NCBI GenBank assembly: GCA_900544975.1
Contig: UQXI01000002.1
Coordinates: 43,541-107,540, forward strand
Origin: an uncultured Eubacteriales bacterium
Lineage (GTDB): Bacteria > Bacillota > Clostridia > Oscillospirales > Oscillospiraceae
Direction: 5' to 3'
Length of the DNA: 64,000 bases
Shown: in pieces, positions 16,683 through 23,952 of the stretch
Layout of the letters: each line of letters begins with the position of its first letter
Position numbering within the stretch: the first letter of the stretch is position 1
Made by a program: the position numbers and the translations under genes
Notes under the pieces: model-generated
What the model was told of the DNA's origin: nothing
Databases searched by the model: none
What the model saw: only the letters and a program-made list of their open reading frames with translations

Positions 16683-18158
16683 CAATGCCAACAGGTTAAG
16701 GGCTCTCGGCAAAATAGCCGAAAATTGGTGGTAATTTTTGTTAAAAAAGTCAATTGAAAAGTTGGGAAATTCCCTAAAATCAAGGCAGAACTTTGGCTTT
16801 TGAGGTGATTTTCTTGAAGACGTCGGATTCTCTGAAGAAAATTCTGGAGTACCTTCGCCAGTTGATTTTAAACAATTCCTTTCTGGAGCGTAGCCGGGTC
16901 CATTCTCGCGATTTTACCCGGGTGAGAAAGCTGCCATTTTCTCGCCTGATGTTTCTCTGTCTCAATTACGTAACACGTCCCATGTTTACGGAAGCTGTAC
17001 AATTTTTTAGAAATGTGATCGGGGTGGATGAATTCGTGACACAACAATCTCTGAGCGAGGCTCGGCAAAAGGTCAAATATGAAGCATTCCAGGAAATCTT
17101 TGAGTCAATCCTGGGTCAGGCCCTCACTGTGGAAGATTTTGAGCTTTTCCACGGTTATCGCCTGCTGGCAATCGATGGAACCACCATCCAACTGACAAAT
17201 GTTCCGGAGATTCAAGAAGCATTTGGAGACAAAACACCTGCACAGGGAGAAGTATTTGCTCGAATGTCTATGATTCTGGATGTAAAAAACGGATGTATTA
17301 TGGATGGTGAGCTGGCGCCCTTTCATATCGGGGAACGGCAAATGGCAATCCAGGGAGTCCGTCGGCTTTCCAAATGGGCGGGCAAGTGTTTGTATCTGAT
17401 GGATCGAGGTTACTGGTCCCCAGAATTATACGAAACGATCCTGGAAAGTGGCAGTTCCTTCCTTGCCAGGGTTCCAAATGGGGTGACTACAGAAGTACGC
17501 TCGGGGGCGGAGCAAATCAGCATCCAACATCAGGGAAAGAACTATTGCCTGCAATGCAAACGCATTCTGCTCAGCAGCGGTGAGGTAGAGACCCTTGTTA
17601 CCAACCTCCCGGAAGAAGAACTATCCGACAAAGAACTGGAAGAGGTATACCATCTTCGCTGGGGAATTGAGACAAAATACAGGGAGTTAAAAAGTTACTT
17701 AAAGATCGACACCCTACCAGGGAAGACATACCAGACAGTGATGCAGGATTTTTACGCTACGCTGACAGTTTCCAATATGGCCGCATTTGCCGGATGTATT
17801 GCGGGAGCAGAAATCACAGAAAAGCAGGCAGGAAAGGGCAACCAATATGCCTATGGTCCGAATAAGAGCGTCATATTGGCAGTTTTGAAAGACCATTTAA
17901 TTGCGGCGATTGCCTTGGACGATCCAGTGGAGCGTCTGTGGCACTTCGACACAATTCAGAAGGCCTTGTCCGCTCGTCCGGTTAAACGACCGGGGCGTTC
18001 TGTACCAAGGCCGGGCAAAACAGCTGGAAAGAAAAAGCGAGGGAAACGTTCCCCATTGTAATATGTTACAATTTTGGTGGGCACTAATTGTGCATATTGA
18101 CGATTTTTTGCCCCCCGATTTACCTTGCACCTTTGGGCCCCTTAACCTGTTGGCATTG
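16683..18158 (+). mobile_element. intact IS4-family insertion sequence, 1476 bp
   Basis: Terminal inverted repeats: CAATGCCAACAGGTTAAGGG at 16683-16702 and its complement ending at 18158. The 10-bp sequence CCGCCGCCCT occurs immediately before (16673-16682) and immediately after (18159-18168) the element, a target duplication in the range of IS4-type transposition. It carries one full transposase gene and sits in the 3' non-coding part of the IS256-type element, so it inserted later. Confidence 0.88.
16793..18061 (+). CDS. IS4-family DDE transposase
   Basis: A 422-residue DDE_Tnp_1 enzyme, apparently complete. Catalytic motifs: first Asp in LLAIDGTTIQL (near 126), second Asp in LYLMDRGYWSPELYE (near 200), and the YREK-type motif YHLRWGIETKYRELKSYLKID (near 288-308) with the Glu. 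The C-terminus is Arg/Lys-rich (RSVPRPGKTAGKKKRGKR), as in nucleic-acid-binding tails. The start is uncertain: TTG 16793 opens the frame, and GTG 16805 is an alternative with no strong ribosome site for either. Confidence 0.9.
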   Translation: MAFEVIFLKTSDSLKKILEYLRQLILNNSFLERSRVHSRDFTRVRKLPFSRLMFLCLNYVTRPMFTEAVQFFRNVIGVDEFVTQQSLSEARQKVKYEAFQEIFESILGQALTVEDFELFHGYRLLAIDGTTIQLTNVPEIQEAFGDKTPAQGEVFARMSMILDVKNGCIMDGELAPFHIGERQMAIQGVRRLSKWAGKCLYLMDRGYWSPELYETILESGSSFLARVPNGVTTEVRSGAEQISIQHQGKNYCLQCKRILLSSGEVETLVTNLPEEELSDKELEEVYHLRWGIETKYRELKSYLKIDTLPGKTYQTVMQDFYATLTVSNMAAFAGCIAGAEITEKQAGKGNQYAYGPNKSVILAVLKDHLIAAIALDDPVERLWHFDTIQKALSARPVKRPGRSVPRPGKTAGKKKRGKRSPL

Positions 18159-18388
18159 CCGCCGCCCTTGACCCCTTGCTCCCTGGCTGCTTGTGAAGTA
18201 GCCAAGGGGCGGTAGCCGCCCCCTGTAATAGATTTCTACCAGGTTCCCAAAAAATTTGCGCATAACTCTTGACACTACCTCCTGCGTGTGCGGGCCCTAG
18301 TGATCCTGGGTCGGCTGGGTAAGCTGGACTAAGCCCAAAGCATAAAATTATCCCCCTCCTGCAGTTTCGGCTGCTGGGAGGGGGATTC
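18062..18388. other. IS right ends and prophage-end terminator, no gene
   Basis: Contains the IS4 right terminal repeat (to 18158), the remaining IS256-type 3' end to about 18261 and the junction with the second prophage remnant. The hairpin at 18352-18384 ends the stretch. No coding sequence recognised. Confidence 0.6.
18352..18384 (+). terminator. degenerate copy of the prophage terminator hairpin
   Basis: CCCCCTCC (18352-18359) pairs with GGAGGGGG (approximately 18377-18384). The T tract of the first copy has become ATTCCTATCT. Now lies at the 3' end of higA. Confidence 0.6.
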
Positions 18389-19447
18389 CTATCTAATTTC
18401 ATACTTCTTTTTCAAATTATTATGCGTGTTGTACCTAATGTAGCCCTTATTTTGCAGTCTTCCGACAACAATTCCTGCATCTATTTCTTGTGCACGCGCA
18501 AATTTGATAATTGCTGCTTGAGAAAAGTCGCCAGCACGGGCAAATTCATTAAATGAATTGCTCGGTATCAATATCTCTTCTGCAAATTTATCTGCCTGCA
18601 ACTCATCTTCGTTATAGGTACCCTGCCGCTGGCTAATATGCCCATAAACAATATGGGCTACTTCGTGAAACAAGCTAAACCAAAAACGGTCAGCATCTTT
18701 TCCACGAACAGTCATGCCAATTATGATTTTGTCTTTATCGTAAAATGTGGCTCCGTGTAAAAACGATCCTCCAATATGGGGGAGAAAAACCAGTGCAACT
18801 CCGCAACTCGCAAAAATATTCCGTAGTTCTTTACAAAATAGCTCCGGATCAACAGATGTCATTCCTCTTATCCTTGGAATTTGCCGTTTTAACTCACCAA
18901 TATTAACAGGCTGAGTGGTGATAGACCTCGCTTCTAGCTTGGCACGCTGCGCCCATGCGTACAGAGCATAATCTGCACTGTTGCTTTCAGACAATTTTCT
19001 ATATGCAATTCCGGGCATAAGGTGGCTACCAGGATTTTGCAATAGCTCCAATCGCGCAACCTCGAAAAACTTACGCAAATTCAAGACTCTTTCTGCTGGC
19101 TTATTAGTGGTTGGCACCCAACAATTTTTCGCCATTTCATTGTACGGAAATTCTTTGGAAATTCTAATGTCTACATCCAGCTCATTTTCAGCCTTTATCT
19201 TGGCGAGCTTTTCACAGTAAATGGCCTCTAAATTGTTCCAAAAGCTTGCTTGGATACCCAGAACCATCTCTAGTCGGAGTGCTACATCAGAAGTAAGACG
19301 AACTTGGCCATTAATTAATTGGCTTATGTGCTTTTCGGACATTCCCATTCTTGATGCAAATTCTTTTTGGCTTATTCCCCTATCCTCGAGCTGCTCTTTA
19401 ATTGTTGCGCCAGGTGGTACAGCGATAAATGAACGGCTCTGCACCAT
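18389..19447 (-). CDS. higA: HigA-type antitoxin fused to ImmA/IrrE-like metallopeptidase
   Basis: A 352-residue two-domain protein. Residues about 8-78 are a HigA-type XRE helix-turn-helix (VPPGATIKEQLEDRGISQKEFASRMGMSEKHISQLINGQVRLTSDVALRLEMVLG...FWNNLEAIY). About 215-330 are a COG2856 ImmA/IrrE zinc peptidase with FHEVAHIVYGH (H261, E262, H265) and a downstream acidic segment NEDELQADKFAEEILIP supplying the third ligand. It should neutralise the adjacent HigB-like toxin and repress the operon; the protease domain could trigger its own or a partner's cleavage on a signal (inference). Visibly AT-rich compared with flanking genes, indicating transfer. ATG preceded by GGAGG. Confidence 0.85.
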   Translation of the reverse strand: MVQSRSFIAVPPGATIKEQLEDRGISQKEFASRMGMSEKHISQLINGQVRLTSDVALRLEMVLGIQASFWNNLEAIYCEKLAKIKAENELDVDIRISKEFPYNEMAKNCWVPTTNKPAERVLNLRKFFEVARLELLQNPGSHLMPGIAYRKLSESNSADYALYAWAQRAKLEARSITTQPVNIGELKRQIPRIRGMTSVDPELFCKELRNIFASCGVALVFLPHIGGSFLHGATFYDKDKIIIGMTVRGKDADRFWFSLFHEVAHIVYGHISQRQGTYNEDELQADKFAEEILIPSNSFNEFARAGDFSQAAIIKFARAQEIDAGIVVGRLQNKGYIRYNTHNNLKKKYEIR

Positions 19448-19474
19448 ATCAAATTCCTCCCTTCTGCGTGCAAT

Positions 19475-19774
19475 TCAATGATAATCCACAATTTCTAGTA
19501 TTTTCACAATCTGGACGTCGTCTCCTTTCTTCTTAAAAACAAGTCTGTATGGGTGGACAAGGTCCATCGCATATTGCCCCTTGCGATTGGCATCTAAAGC
19601 ATGGCAACGACCAATCCTAAACTGTAACAACGTTTCAACTGATGGCGCTGCAGAAATTTCACTTATCCGCTGTTGAATTTTTCCTGCCATCTTCGGCCCG
19701 TATTTCTTTGTTGCTTCGTAGGCATTGGTGCACACTTTTTCAAGTCTGTCGTTATTATATTCAATTTGCAGCAA
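19475..19774 (-). CDS. higB: HigB/RelE-superfamily toxin
   Basis: A 99-residue protein with the HigB (plasmid maintenance killer) pattern: IEYNNDRLEKVCTNAYEATKKYGPKMAGKIQQRISEISAAPSVETL, then RCHALDANRKGQYAMDLVHPYRLVFKK. The latter carries the conserved H-L-G/A...R-K-G-Q-Y...L.P.YRL motif. By family it cleaves mRNA on the ribosome. The start is TTG 19774 behind a weak GGTGAGG. The toxin-first order and 27-base gap to higA are typical for higBA. Confidence 0.85.
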   Translation of the reverse strand: MLQIEYNNDRLEKVCTNAYEATKKYGPKMAGKIQQRISEISAAPSVETLLQFRIGRCHALDANRKGQYAMDLVHPYRLVFKKKGDDVQIVKILEIVDYH

Positions 19775-19793
19775 GCCTACACCTCACCCTCTG

Positions 19794-19842
19794 TTTACCT
19801 GAAAGGTAAATTTATTGTACCGCGGCTGCATGGCAATGTCAA
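19794..19842 (-). promoter_or_regulatory. higBA promoter with overlapping operator
   Basis: On the reverse strand TTGACA (19842-19837), 17-base spacer, TACAAT (19819-19814). Directly after the -10 lies the inverted repeat TTTACC-N5-GGTAAA (19794-19810), covering the expected start point. This is the expected arrangement for HigA autorepression. Confidence 0.82.
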
Positions 19843-20096
19843 GTTTTTTGTAAGGTGAAAATGCTGTTAGCAAGCGTAGCTGGGAGATGATGGCTTGGAG
19901 TGTCAGCATAACCTTCGTTCGCCCAATCTATACTTACTGGCCTGGCACGCCACACTAATTAAGGGCAACTGTGAGTTCCTAATCAGTATGGCGAAGTATA
20001 ATCGGGTGCAGCGGCCACCGGGTACAAGGCCGGGTTGATGTCGCGGCAAATTCACACAAAGTAATCCGCCCTTGCCTTTTTAGGAGGGGTCTTTTT
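19811..20096. other. intergenic remnant, no gene beyond the higBA promoter
   Basis: 19843-20077 contains no ORF with a ribosome site and no recognisable hairpin. From about 20078 the sequence GGAGGGGTCTTTTTCTATTT again resembles the 3' arm and T tract of the prophage terminator. The toxin cassette therefore appears to have been inserted into a duplicated terminator tail. Confidence 0.5.
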
Positions 20097-20450
20097 CTAT
20101 TTACTATGAGAGGTGACTACTAATTCTTTTTGGATGTGATAGACCATAATCTCAATAAATTCCGATGCAGTAGGTGGCCCGCTCATCGGATACCCCGCCA
20201 TTTTGATCAGCCCATCCCGATTTACCTCCCAAGCCTTCTCCACTACCGTACGTATATTCCGCTCTACGGCGCTCCACGTGCAGTTGCACTGTTCTGCTGC
20301 CGGTATGTAGATGCCCTTTTTCACACGGAGTAACCGGTCTTCGTCTTCCAGTGCCAACTGTATGACAACGACAGTCCGTTTTTGTGAGATGTAATTTTTG
20401 CCGATGCCGAGCTCCCGTAGCGTGTCTTGAATGATTTTCATATGTTCCAT
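20097..20450 (-). CDS. stand-alone Spo0A C-terminal (DNA-binding) domain protein, copy 2
   Basis: 117 residues, identical in length to the copy at 2768-3121 and differing at 14 positions, five of them in the last nine residues. The recognition-helix region (TWSAVERNIRTVVEKAW) and the GPPTASEFIEIM motif are kept, so selection on the DNA-binding core is likely. No receiver domain and no phosphorylation site are present. It is separated from phage structural genes here, so it is either a relic or a retained regulator. ATG has the same GGGGAG ribosome site and upstream region as copy 1. Confidence 0.8.
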   Translation of the reverse strand: MEHMKIIQDTLRELGIGKNYISQKRTVVVIQLALEDEDRLLRVKKGIYIPAAEQCNCTWSAVERNIRTVVEKAWEVNRDGLIKMAGYPMSGPPTASEFIEIMVYHIQKELVVTSHSK

Positions 20451-20479
20451 GATTTAATCTCCCCTCTGTTGTTACATGG

Positions 20480-20530
20480 AGATTTTACGACAGAAATCAC
20501 GAATATTCAGGGTTGTCGACAAAAAATAGC
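20480..20530 (-). promoter_or_regulatory. conserved upstream region with 0A-box-like sites (copy 2)
   Basis: TTGTCGACAA at 20513-20522 and TTTACGACAG near 20484-20493 are at the same distances from the start codon as in copy 1. Sequence between them is almost unchanged. Confidence 0.45.
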
Positions 20531-20776
20531 AAAATAAAAATGATAGTAGGCCCCTGAAATGGGGCCTACTATCATAACCTTTCTTCGTGGCCACTGACGA
20601 GGTGGCCACTTTTATTTTAGCATAGTTGCCTAGCAGTGACAAGTAGAAAATACCGGAAAAGTTGGGATATCGCCGCGCAAGTAACCCGAAACGTAACCTC
20701 AAACCGCACAGATAACCTCAATTTAACCCCAATTCTCCTTGTCAAAGCTTATCAGGCTTTATCAAATTTTGCTATA

Positions 20777-20814
20777 GAAAATCCCCGGAATCTTCGCGAT
20801 TCCGGGGATTTTTG
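20777..20814 (-). terminator. terminator of the rplM-rpsI operon
   Basis: AATCCCCGGAATC / GATTCCGGGGATT stem with loop TTCGC, T-rich on both sides; on the reverse strand it follows the rpsI stop by about 15 bases. It could terminate from both directions. Confidence 0.85.
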
Positions 20815-20828
20815 GATATACCAGTATT

Positions 20829-21233
20829 TTAACGCTTGCTGAACTGAGGAGCCCGACGGGCGGCCTTCAGACCGTACTTCTTTCTCTCCTTCATTCTGGG
20901 GTCGCGGGTCAGGAAGCCGGCGGCCTTCAGAGCGGTGCGGTACTCGGGGTTCACGGACAGCAGAGCCCGGGAGACGCCGTGACGGATGGCGCCGGCCTGG
21001 CCGGTGACGCCGCCGCCGGCGACGGTGCAGATGATGTCCACCTTGCCCACCATGTCGGTGGTAACCAGGGGCTGCCGGACCAGGAGCTTCAGGGTGTCCA
21101 GGCCGAAGTAATCGTCGATGTCCCGGCCATTGATGATGATGGAGCCGGTACCGTTCTCATAAACGCGAACCCGGGCGATGGAGGACTTCCGCCGGCCGGT
21201 GCCGTAGGCATACTTTTTCTTGCTTTCGTACAT
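20829..21233 (-). CDS. rpsI: 30S ribosomal protein S9
   Basis: A 134-residue protein with the S9 signature: [56 protein letters not shown], and the C-terminal tail [24 protein letters not shown] that reaches the ribosomal P site. ATG with GGAGGTG upstream. Cotranscribed with rplM, 19 bases apart, the universal bacterial order. Confidence 0.98.
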   Translation of the reverse strand: MYESKKKYAYGTGRRKSSIARVRVYENGTGSIIINGRDIDDYFGLDTLKLLVRQPLVTTDMVGKVDIICTVAGGGVTGQAGAIRHGVSRALLSVNPEYRTALKAAGFLTRDPRMKERKKYGLKAARRAPQFSKR

Positions 21234-21252
21234 GTTGTATTACACCTCCAAA

Positions 21253-21684
21253 TCAATCCTGGGTCCAGGGCTCGGGCTTCTGGGCGGCGTGCTTGTGCTC
21301 TGCACCCTTGTAGAGCTTCAACCGGGTGAGGGCGGCGCGGCCCAGGGTATTCTTGGGCAGCATTCCCTTGACAGCCAGCTCCATGGCATAATCAGACCGC
21401 TTCTCCATCATCAGACGAGCCTTGGTCTCTTTCAGGCCGCCGATCCAGCCGGAGTGCCGGCGGTACAGCTTCTGCTCGGCCTTCTTACCGGTGAGAATGG
21501 CCTGATCGGTGTTGATGATGATGACAAAGTCACCGCAGTCCACGTTGGGGGTGAAGTCGGTCTTGTGCTTGCCCCGCAGCAGATTGGCGGCAATCACAGC
21601 GGTCCGGCCCAGGGGCTTGCCCGCTGCATCGAGAACGTACCACTTACGCTGTACGGTCTCCTTCTTGAGTAAGGTAGTGGACAT
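21253..21684 (-). CDS. rplM: 50S ribosomal protein L13
   Basis: A 143-residue protein: [81 protein letters not shown] and [19 protein letters not shown] are standard L13 blocks. Start at ATG 21684 behind AAATGGAGG; the frame extends upstream only by chance. First gene of the operon, with its own promoter 100 bases upstream. Confidence 0.98.
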   Translation of the reverse strand: MSTTLLKKETVQRKWYVLDAAGKPLGRTAVIAANLLRGKHKTDFTPNVDCGDFVIIINTDQAILTGKKAEQKLYRRHSGWIGGLKETKARLMMEKRSDYAMELAVKGMLPKNTLGRAALTRLKLYKGAEHKHAAQKPEPWTQD

Positions 21685-21783
21685 GGTTGTTTTCCTCCAT
21701 TTCAAAAGGGCGTGGGCCCCCGAGAGAAATATTTTTTGACAAATCCGGCCAATGGGCGTACAATATCCCACACGCGCCTGTTT

Positions 21784-21812
21784 TTTATACCACAGGGCGA
21801 AAACAAAGTCAA
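21784..21812 (-). promoter_or_regulatory. sigma-A promoter of rplM-rpsI
   Basis: Reverse strand TTGACT (21812-21807), 17-base spacer, TATAAA (21789-21784). The leader of roughly 90 bases contains GGGGGCCCACGCCC near the ribosome site, possibly a weak hairpin. It was not matched to the known L13 autoregulatory leader. Confidence 0.75.
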
Positions 21813-21926
21813 GAGCGAAATGGAGGAAATTTGATTTTCCTTGGAAAGAACTCGAGAATGCTCCTGTTTTCTCTTGCATGCTCCTGAAATCTCGAACTCT
21901 ATTTTTCTGAAGAAAGGTTGATTTTT

Positions 21927-22676
21927 ATGCAGAAACTGGTTGGCCTGGTCCGCCGGTGTGTGGACGACTATGGAATGCTCCAGTCTGGGGACCGGGTGGC
22001 GGTGGGGGTTTCCGGGGGGAAGGATTCCCTGACGCTGCTGGTTCTGCTGGCTGCCCTGCGGCAGTACCACCCGTCGCACTTTGACCTCCATGCAGTGACG
22101 GTGGATATGGGATTGGCGGGGATGGATTTTTCCCAGGTAGCATCGCTGTGTGACCGGCTGGAGGTGCCGTATACCCGGGTGGAGACCCAGATTGCCCCCA
22201 TTATTTTTGACTACCGGCAGGAGAAAAATCCCTGCTCCATGTGCGCCAAGATGCGCCGGGGGGCCCTGAATCAGGCGCTGCTGGACCTGGGGTGCAACAA
22301 GGTGGCCCTGGGACATCACTATGACGACGCGGTGGAGACATTTTTTCTCTCTCTGTTTTATGAAGGTCGCCTCAGCTGTTTCCAACCGGTGACGAACCTG
22401 GACCGGACCGGCGTCATTCAGATCCGGCCCATGCTGTACCTTTCCGAGAAGACCATCACCCACTTTGCCGAGAAAGAACAGCTGCCTGTGGTGCACAACC
22501 CCTGCCCGGCGGATAAAAATACCAAGCGGCAGGAGGTCAAGGAGCTGGTTTATCAGCTCTCGGCCCAATATCCGGACTTGAAGGAGCGGGTATTCGGCGC
22601 CATGCAGCGGCTGCCCCTGCCGGAGTGGGGGCCCAAGGGACGTTATAAACGTCCACGGGACTCTGGAGCGCTGTAA
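21927..22676 (+). CDS. TtcA-family tRNA 2-thiolation ATPase (PP-loop, Fe-S)
   Basis: A 249-residue N-type ATP pyrophosphatase: PP-loop SGGKDS at 29-34, then NPCSMCAKMRRGALN with C103 and C106, LGHHYDDAVETFFLSLFYEGR, and a third candidate cluster cysteine in HNPCPADKN. This is the TtcA/TtuA-like layout, in which the cysteines hold a 4Fe-4S cluster for sulfur transfer to tRNA. In Firmicutes such paralogues may act on positions other than cytidine 32, so the exact target is open. Start ATG 21927 is preferred over TTG 21918 because AAGAAAGG lies 9 bases upstream. Confidence 0.85.
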   Translation: MQKLVGLVRRCVDDYGMLQSGDRVAVGVSGGKDSLTLLVLLAALRQYHPSHFDLHAVTVDMGLAGMDFSQVASLCDRLEVPYTRVETQIAPIIFDYRQEKNPCSMCAKMRRGALNQALLDLGCNKVALGHHYDDAVETFFLSLFYEGRLSCFQPVTNLDRTGVIQIRPMLYLSEKTITHFAEKEQLPVVHNPCPADKNTKRQEVKELVYQLSAQYPDLKERVFGAMQRLPLPEWGPKGRYKRPRDSGAL

Positions 22677-22683
22677 TGCAGGT

Positions 22684-23259
22684 CTAGCAACGGCAATGCA
22701 GGTTGGAAGCGAGGGCTTCCATTTGGGCGATGCCCGCTTTCTGGGATGTGATGATGGCCTGCAGGATGGGGACCAGTTCCGGGCAGATGTCAAACTGCAA
22801 GGTGGTGGAGGCCATTTCCACGGCGCCCATGTGGTGAGGAACCATCTCCCGCAGGAAGTCGCAGTTCACCCGCCGGGTGGCCTTGGCCCGGCGCATCCGG
22901 ATAAACATGGTGTTCATAATGGCGTTCATGCGCTGCTGGTAGCGGCGCACTGCTTCCGGCGGGTTTTCCAACCGGGTGCAGGAACAGAGAATGGATTCCA
23001 TATTTTCGATGCTTTTGGTCTGCTTTGCAATGATCTGAGATGCGATTTCCCACAGGGTTTCATTTTGCGTATAGTGAAGAATGTTTTGGGACATTTCAAT
23101 GGCGGCCCGATGGTGGGGGATCATCTGGACCATGAAGTTGTGAGAGATGCTGCAGTTCAATGTGGCGCTGGTCATTCCTGTGATCATCCGATCCAGAATG
23201 CAGCAGTAGGCCTTCAGGTATTCTTGGGCATCTGGGTTTGGCGAACAAAATTTATGCAT
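22684..23259 (-). CDS. DUF305 (CopM-like) protein, tandem domain
   Basis: A 191-residue all-helical protein with two DUF305 metal-binding motifs: MVQMIPHHRAAIEMSQNIL near 43-61 and MVPHHMGAVEMASTTLQ near 137-153, each followed by a helix with QxxxIxxME. DUF305 proteins are ferritin-like and several bind copper or silver. There is no signal peptide, so a cytoplasmic location is likely; the C-terminus ends HCRC, an extra thiol site. GGAGG before ATG 23259. It converges with the TtcA-like gene, with 7 bases between the stops. Confidence 0.82.
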   Translation of the reverse strand: MHKFCSPNPDAQEYLKAYCCILDRMITGMTSATLNCSISHNFMVQMIPHHRAAIEMSQNILHYTQNETLWEIASQIIAKQTKSIENMESILCSCTRLENPPEAVRRYQQRMNAIMNTMFIRMRRAKATRRVNCDFLREMVPHHMGAVEMASTTLQFDICPELVPILQAIITSQKAGIAQMEALASNLHCRC

Positions 23260-23398
23260 ATGTGGTCACCTCCGCCTCATACTATGTGATTTCCAGTACG
23301 TTGCAACTGCCAAAAGCATCTCAATTCGCAATGTATCCTTGAATCTGCGCTTTGAAACGCTGCTGGTTCAAGGCCAGCATTCAATGGCAGAGAGGGGC

Positions 23399-23440
23399 TT
23401 GACAATAATCCGAATTCGGATTATACTAAATCCGAATTCG
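23399..23440 (+). promoter_or_regulatory. MarR-operon promoter with overlapping palindromic operators
   Basis: TTGACA (23399-23404), 17-base spacer, TATACT (23422-23427). The spacer and half of the -10 form a perfect 20-bp palindrome ATAATCCGAATTCGGATTAT (23405-23424). A second core, TCCGAATTCG, lies at 23431-23440 just after the -10. Two dyads over the promoter strongly suggest autorepression by the MarR protein encoded downstream. Confidence 0.88.
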
Positions 23441-23457
23441 TACTGTGGAGGTGTGAG

Positions 23458-23952
23458 ATGTACGAGAATTTTGCGGAAATCCGGCGGCTCATGTTGGCCA
23501 CCAACCGGATTGACGGGGCCTATTATCTGCTCTCCCGGAAGCTGGGGGTGAAAGAGAACATTCTGGCGTTGCTCTATGCCCTGGATGACGAAAAGCCCCA
23601 TTCTCAGAAGAGGATTTGTGAAGATTGGTTGTTTCCGAAAACGACCATCAATACCATCGTCCAGGAGCTAGTCCAGGCGGGTTATGTAACCCTGCGCCGG
23701 GAGGGGAGCAGCCGGGAAAAGGTCATTGCCCTGACAGCAGCGGGGAAGTCCTATGCAGGCAGCATTCTGGAGGATGTGTATGAGGCGGAGCAGGCGGCGA
23801 TGGAAAAGACCCTGCGCCGGTTCTCCCCCCAATTTGTAGATGCAATGGATTACTTTGCCGATTGCATCTGCCGGGAGCTGGATCACCGGCTGCCGGAACC
23901 AAACCAACAGAAAGGAGCCCCCAGCCCCGTCGCGGGTGGGAGAGAAATATGA
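23458..23952 (+). CDS. MarR-family transcriptional regulator
   Basis: A 164-residue winged-helix protein: N-terminal dimer helix (MYENFAEIRRLMLATNRIDGAYYLLSRKLG), helix-turn-helix around 52-78 (HSQKRICEDWLFPKTTINTIVQELVQAGYVTLRRE), wing GSSREKVIALTAAG, then a C-terminal dimer helix. It overlaps the downstream MATE gene by 4 bases (ATGA), so it almost certainly represses that exporter and itself through the palindromes at 23405-23440, with release by an exported drug (family inference). Confidence 0.9.
   Translation: MYENFAEIRRLMLATNRIDGAYYLLSRKLGVKENILALLYALDDEKPHSQKRICEDWLFPKTTINTIVQELVQAGYVTLRREGSSREKVIALTAAGKSYAGSILEDVYEAEQAAMEKTLRRFSPQFVDAMDYFADCICRELDHRLPEPNQQKGAPSPVAGGREI

Larger units (their letters stand above)
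15349..18261 (+). mobile_element. decayed IS256-family element, interrupted by an IS4-family insertion
   Basis: The outer limits are tentative. GCGCAAATT at 15349-15357 and its inverse AATTTGCGC at 18253-18261 are the only shared ends found. Removing the nested IS4 element and one target copy leaves about 1.4 kb, the normal IS256 size. The transposase gene is broken, so the element is immobile. No clean flanking target duplication was seen. Confidence 0.6.
18341..20630. mobile_element. second prophage-end remnant carrying a toxin-antitoxin cassette
   Basis: Begins with CATAAAATTATCCCCCTCC (18341-18359), the same hairpin that ends the first prophage cassette (2717-2735). It ends with the Spo0A_C gene and a flank matching 3122-3302 (TTTCTTCGTGGCCA, TTTTATTTTAGCA). 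Between the hairpin and the Spo0A_C gene it carries the higB-higA genes; at the first site these two parts abut. No tail, integrase or lysis genes remain. It lies just past the rpsI terminator. Confidence 0.6.

Noticed and set aside
21685..21783. L13 autoregulatory leader upstream of rplM
   Set aside because: A leader of suitable length exists, but the conserved Rfam L13 structure was not recognisable by eye.
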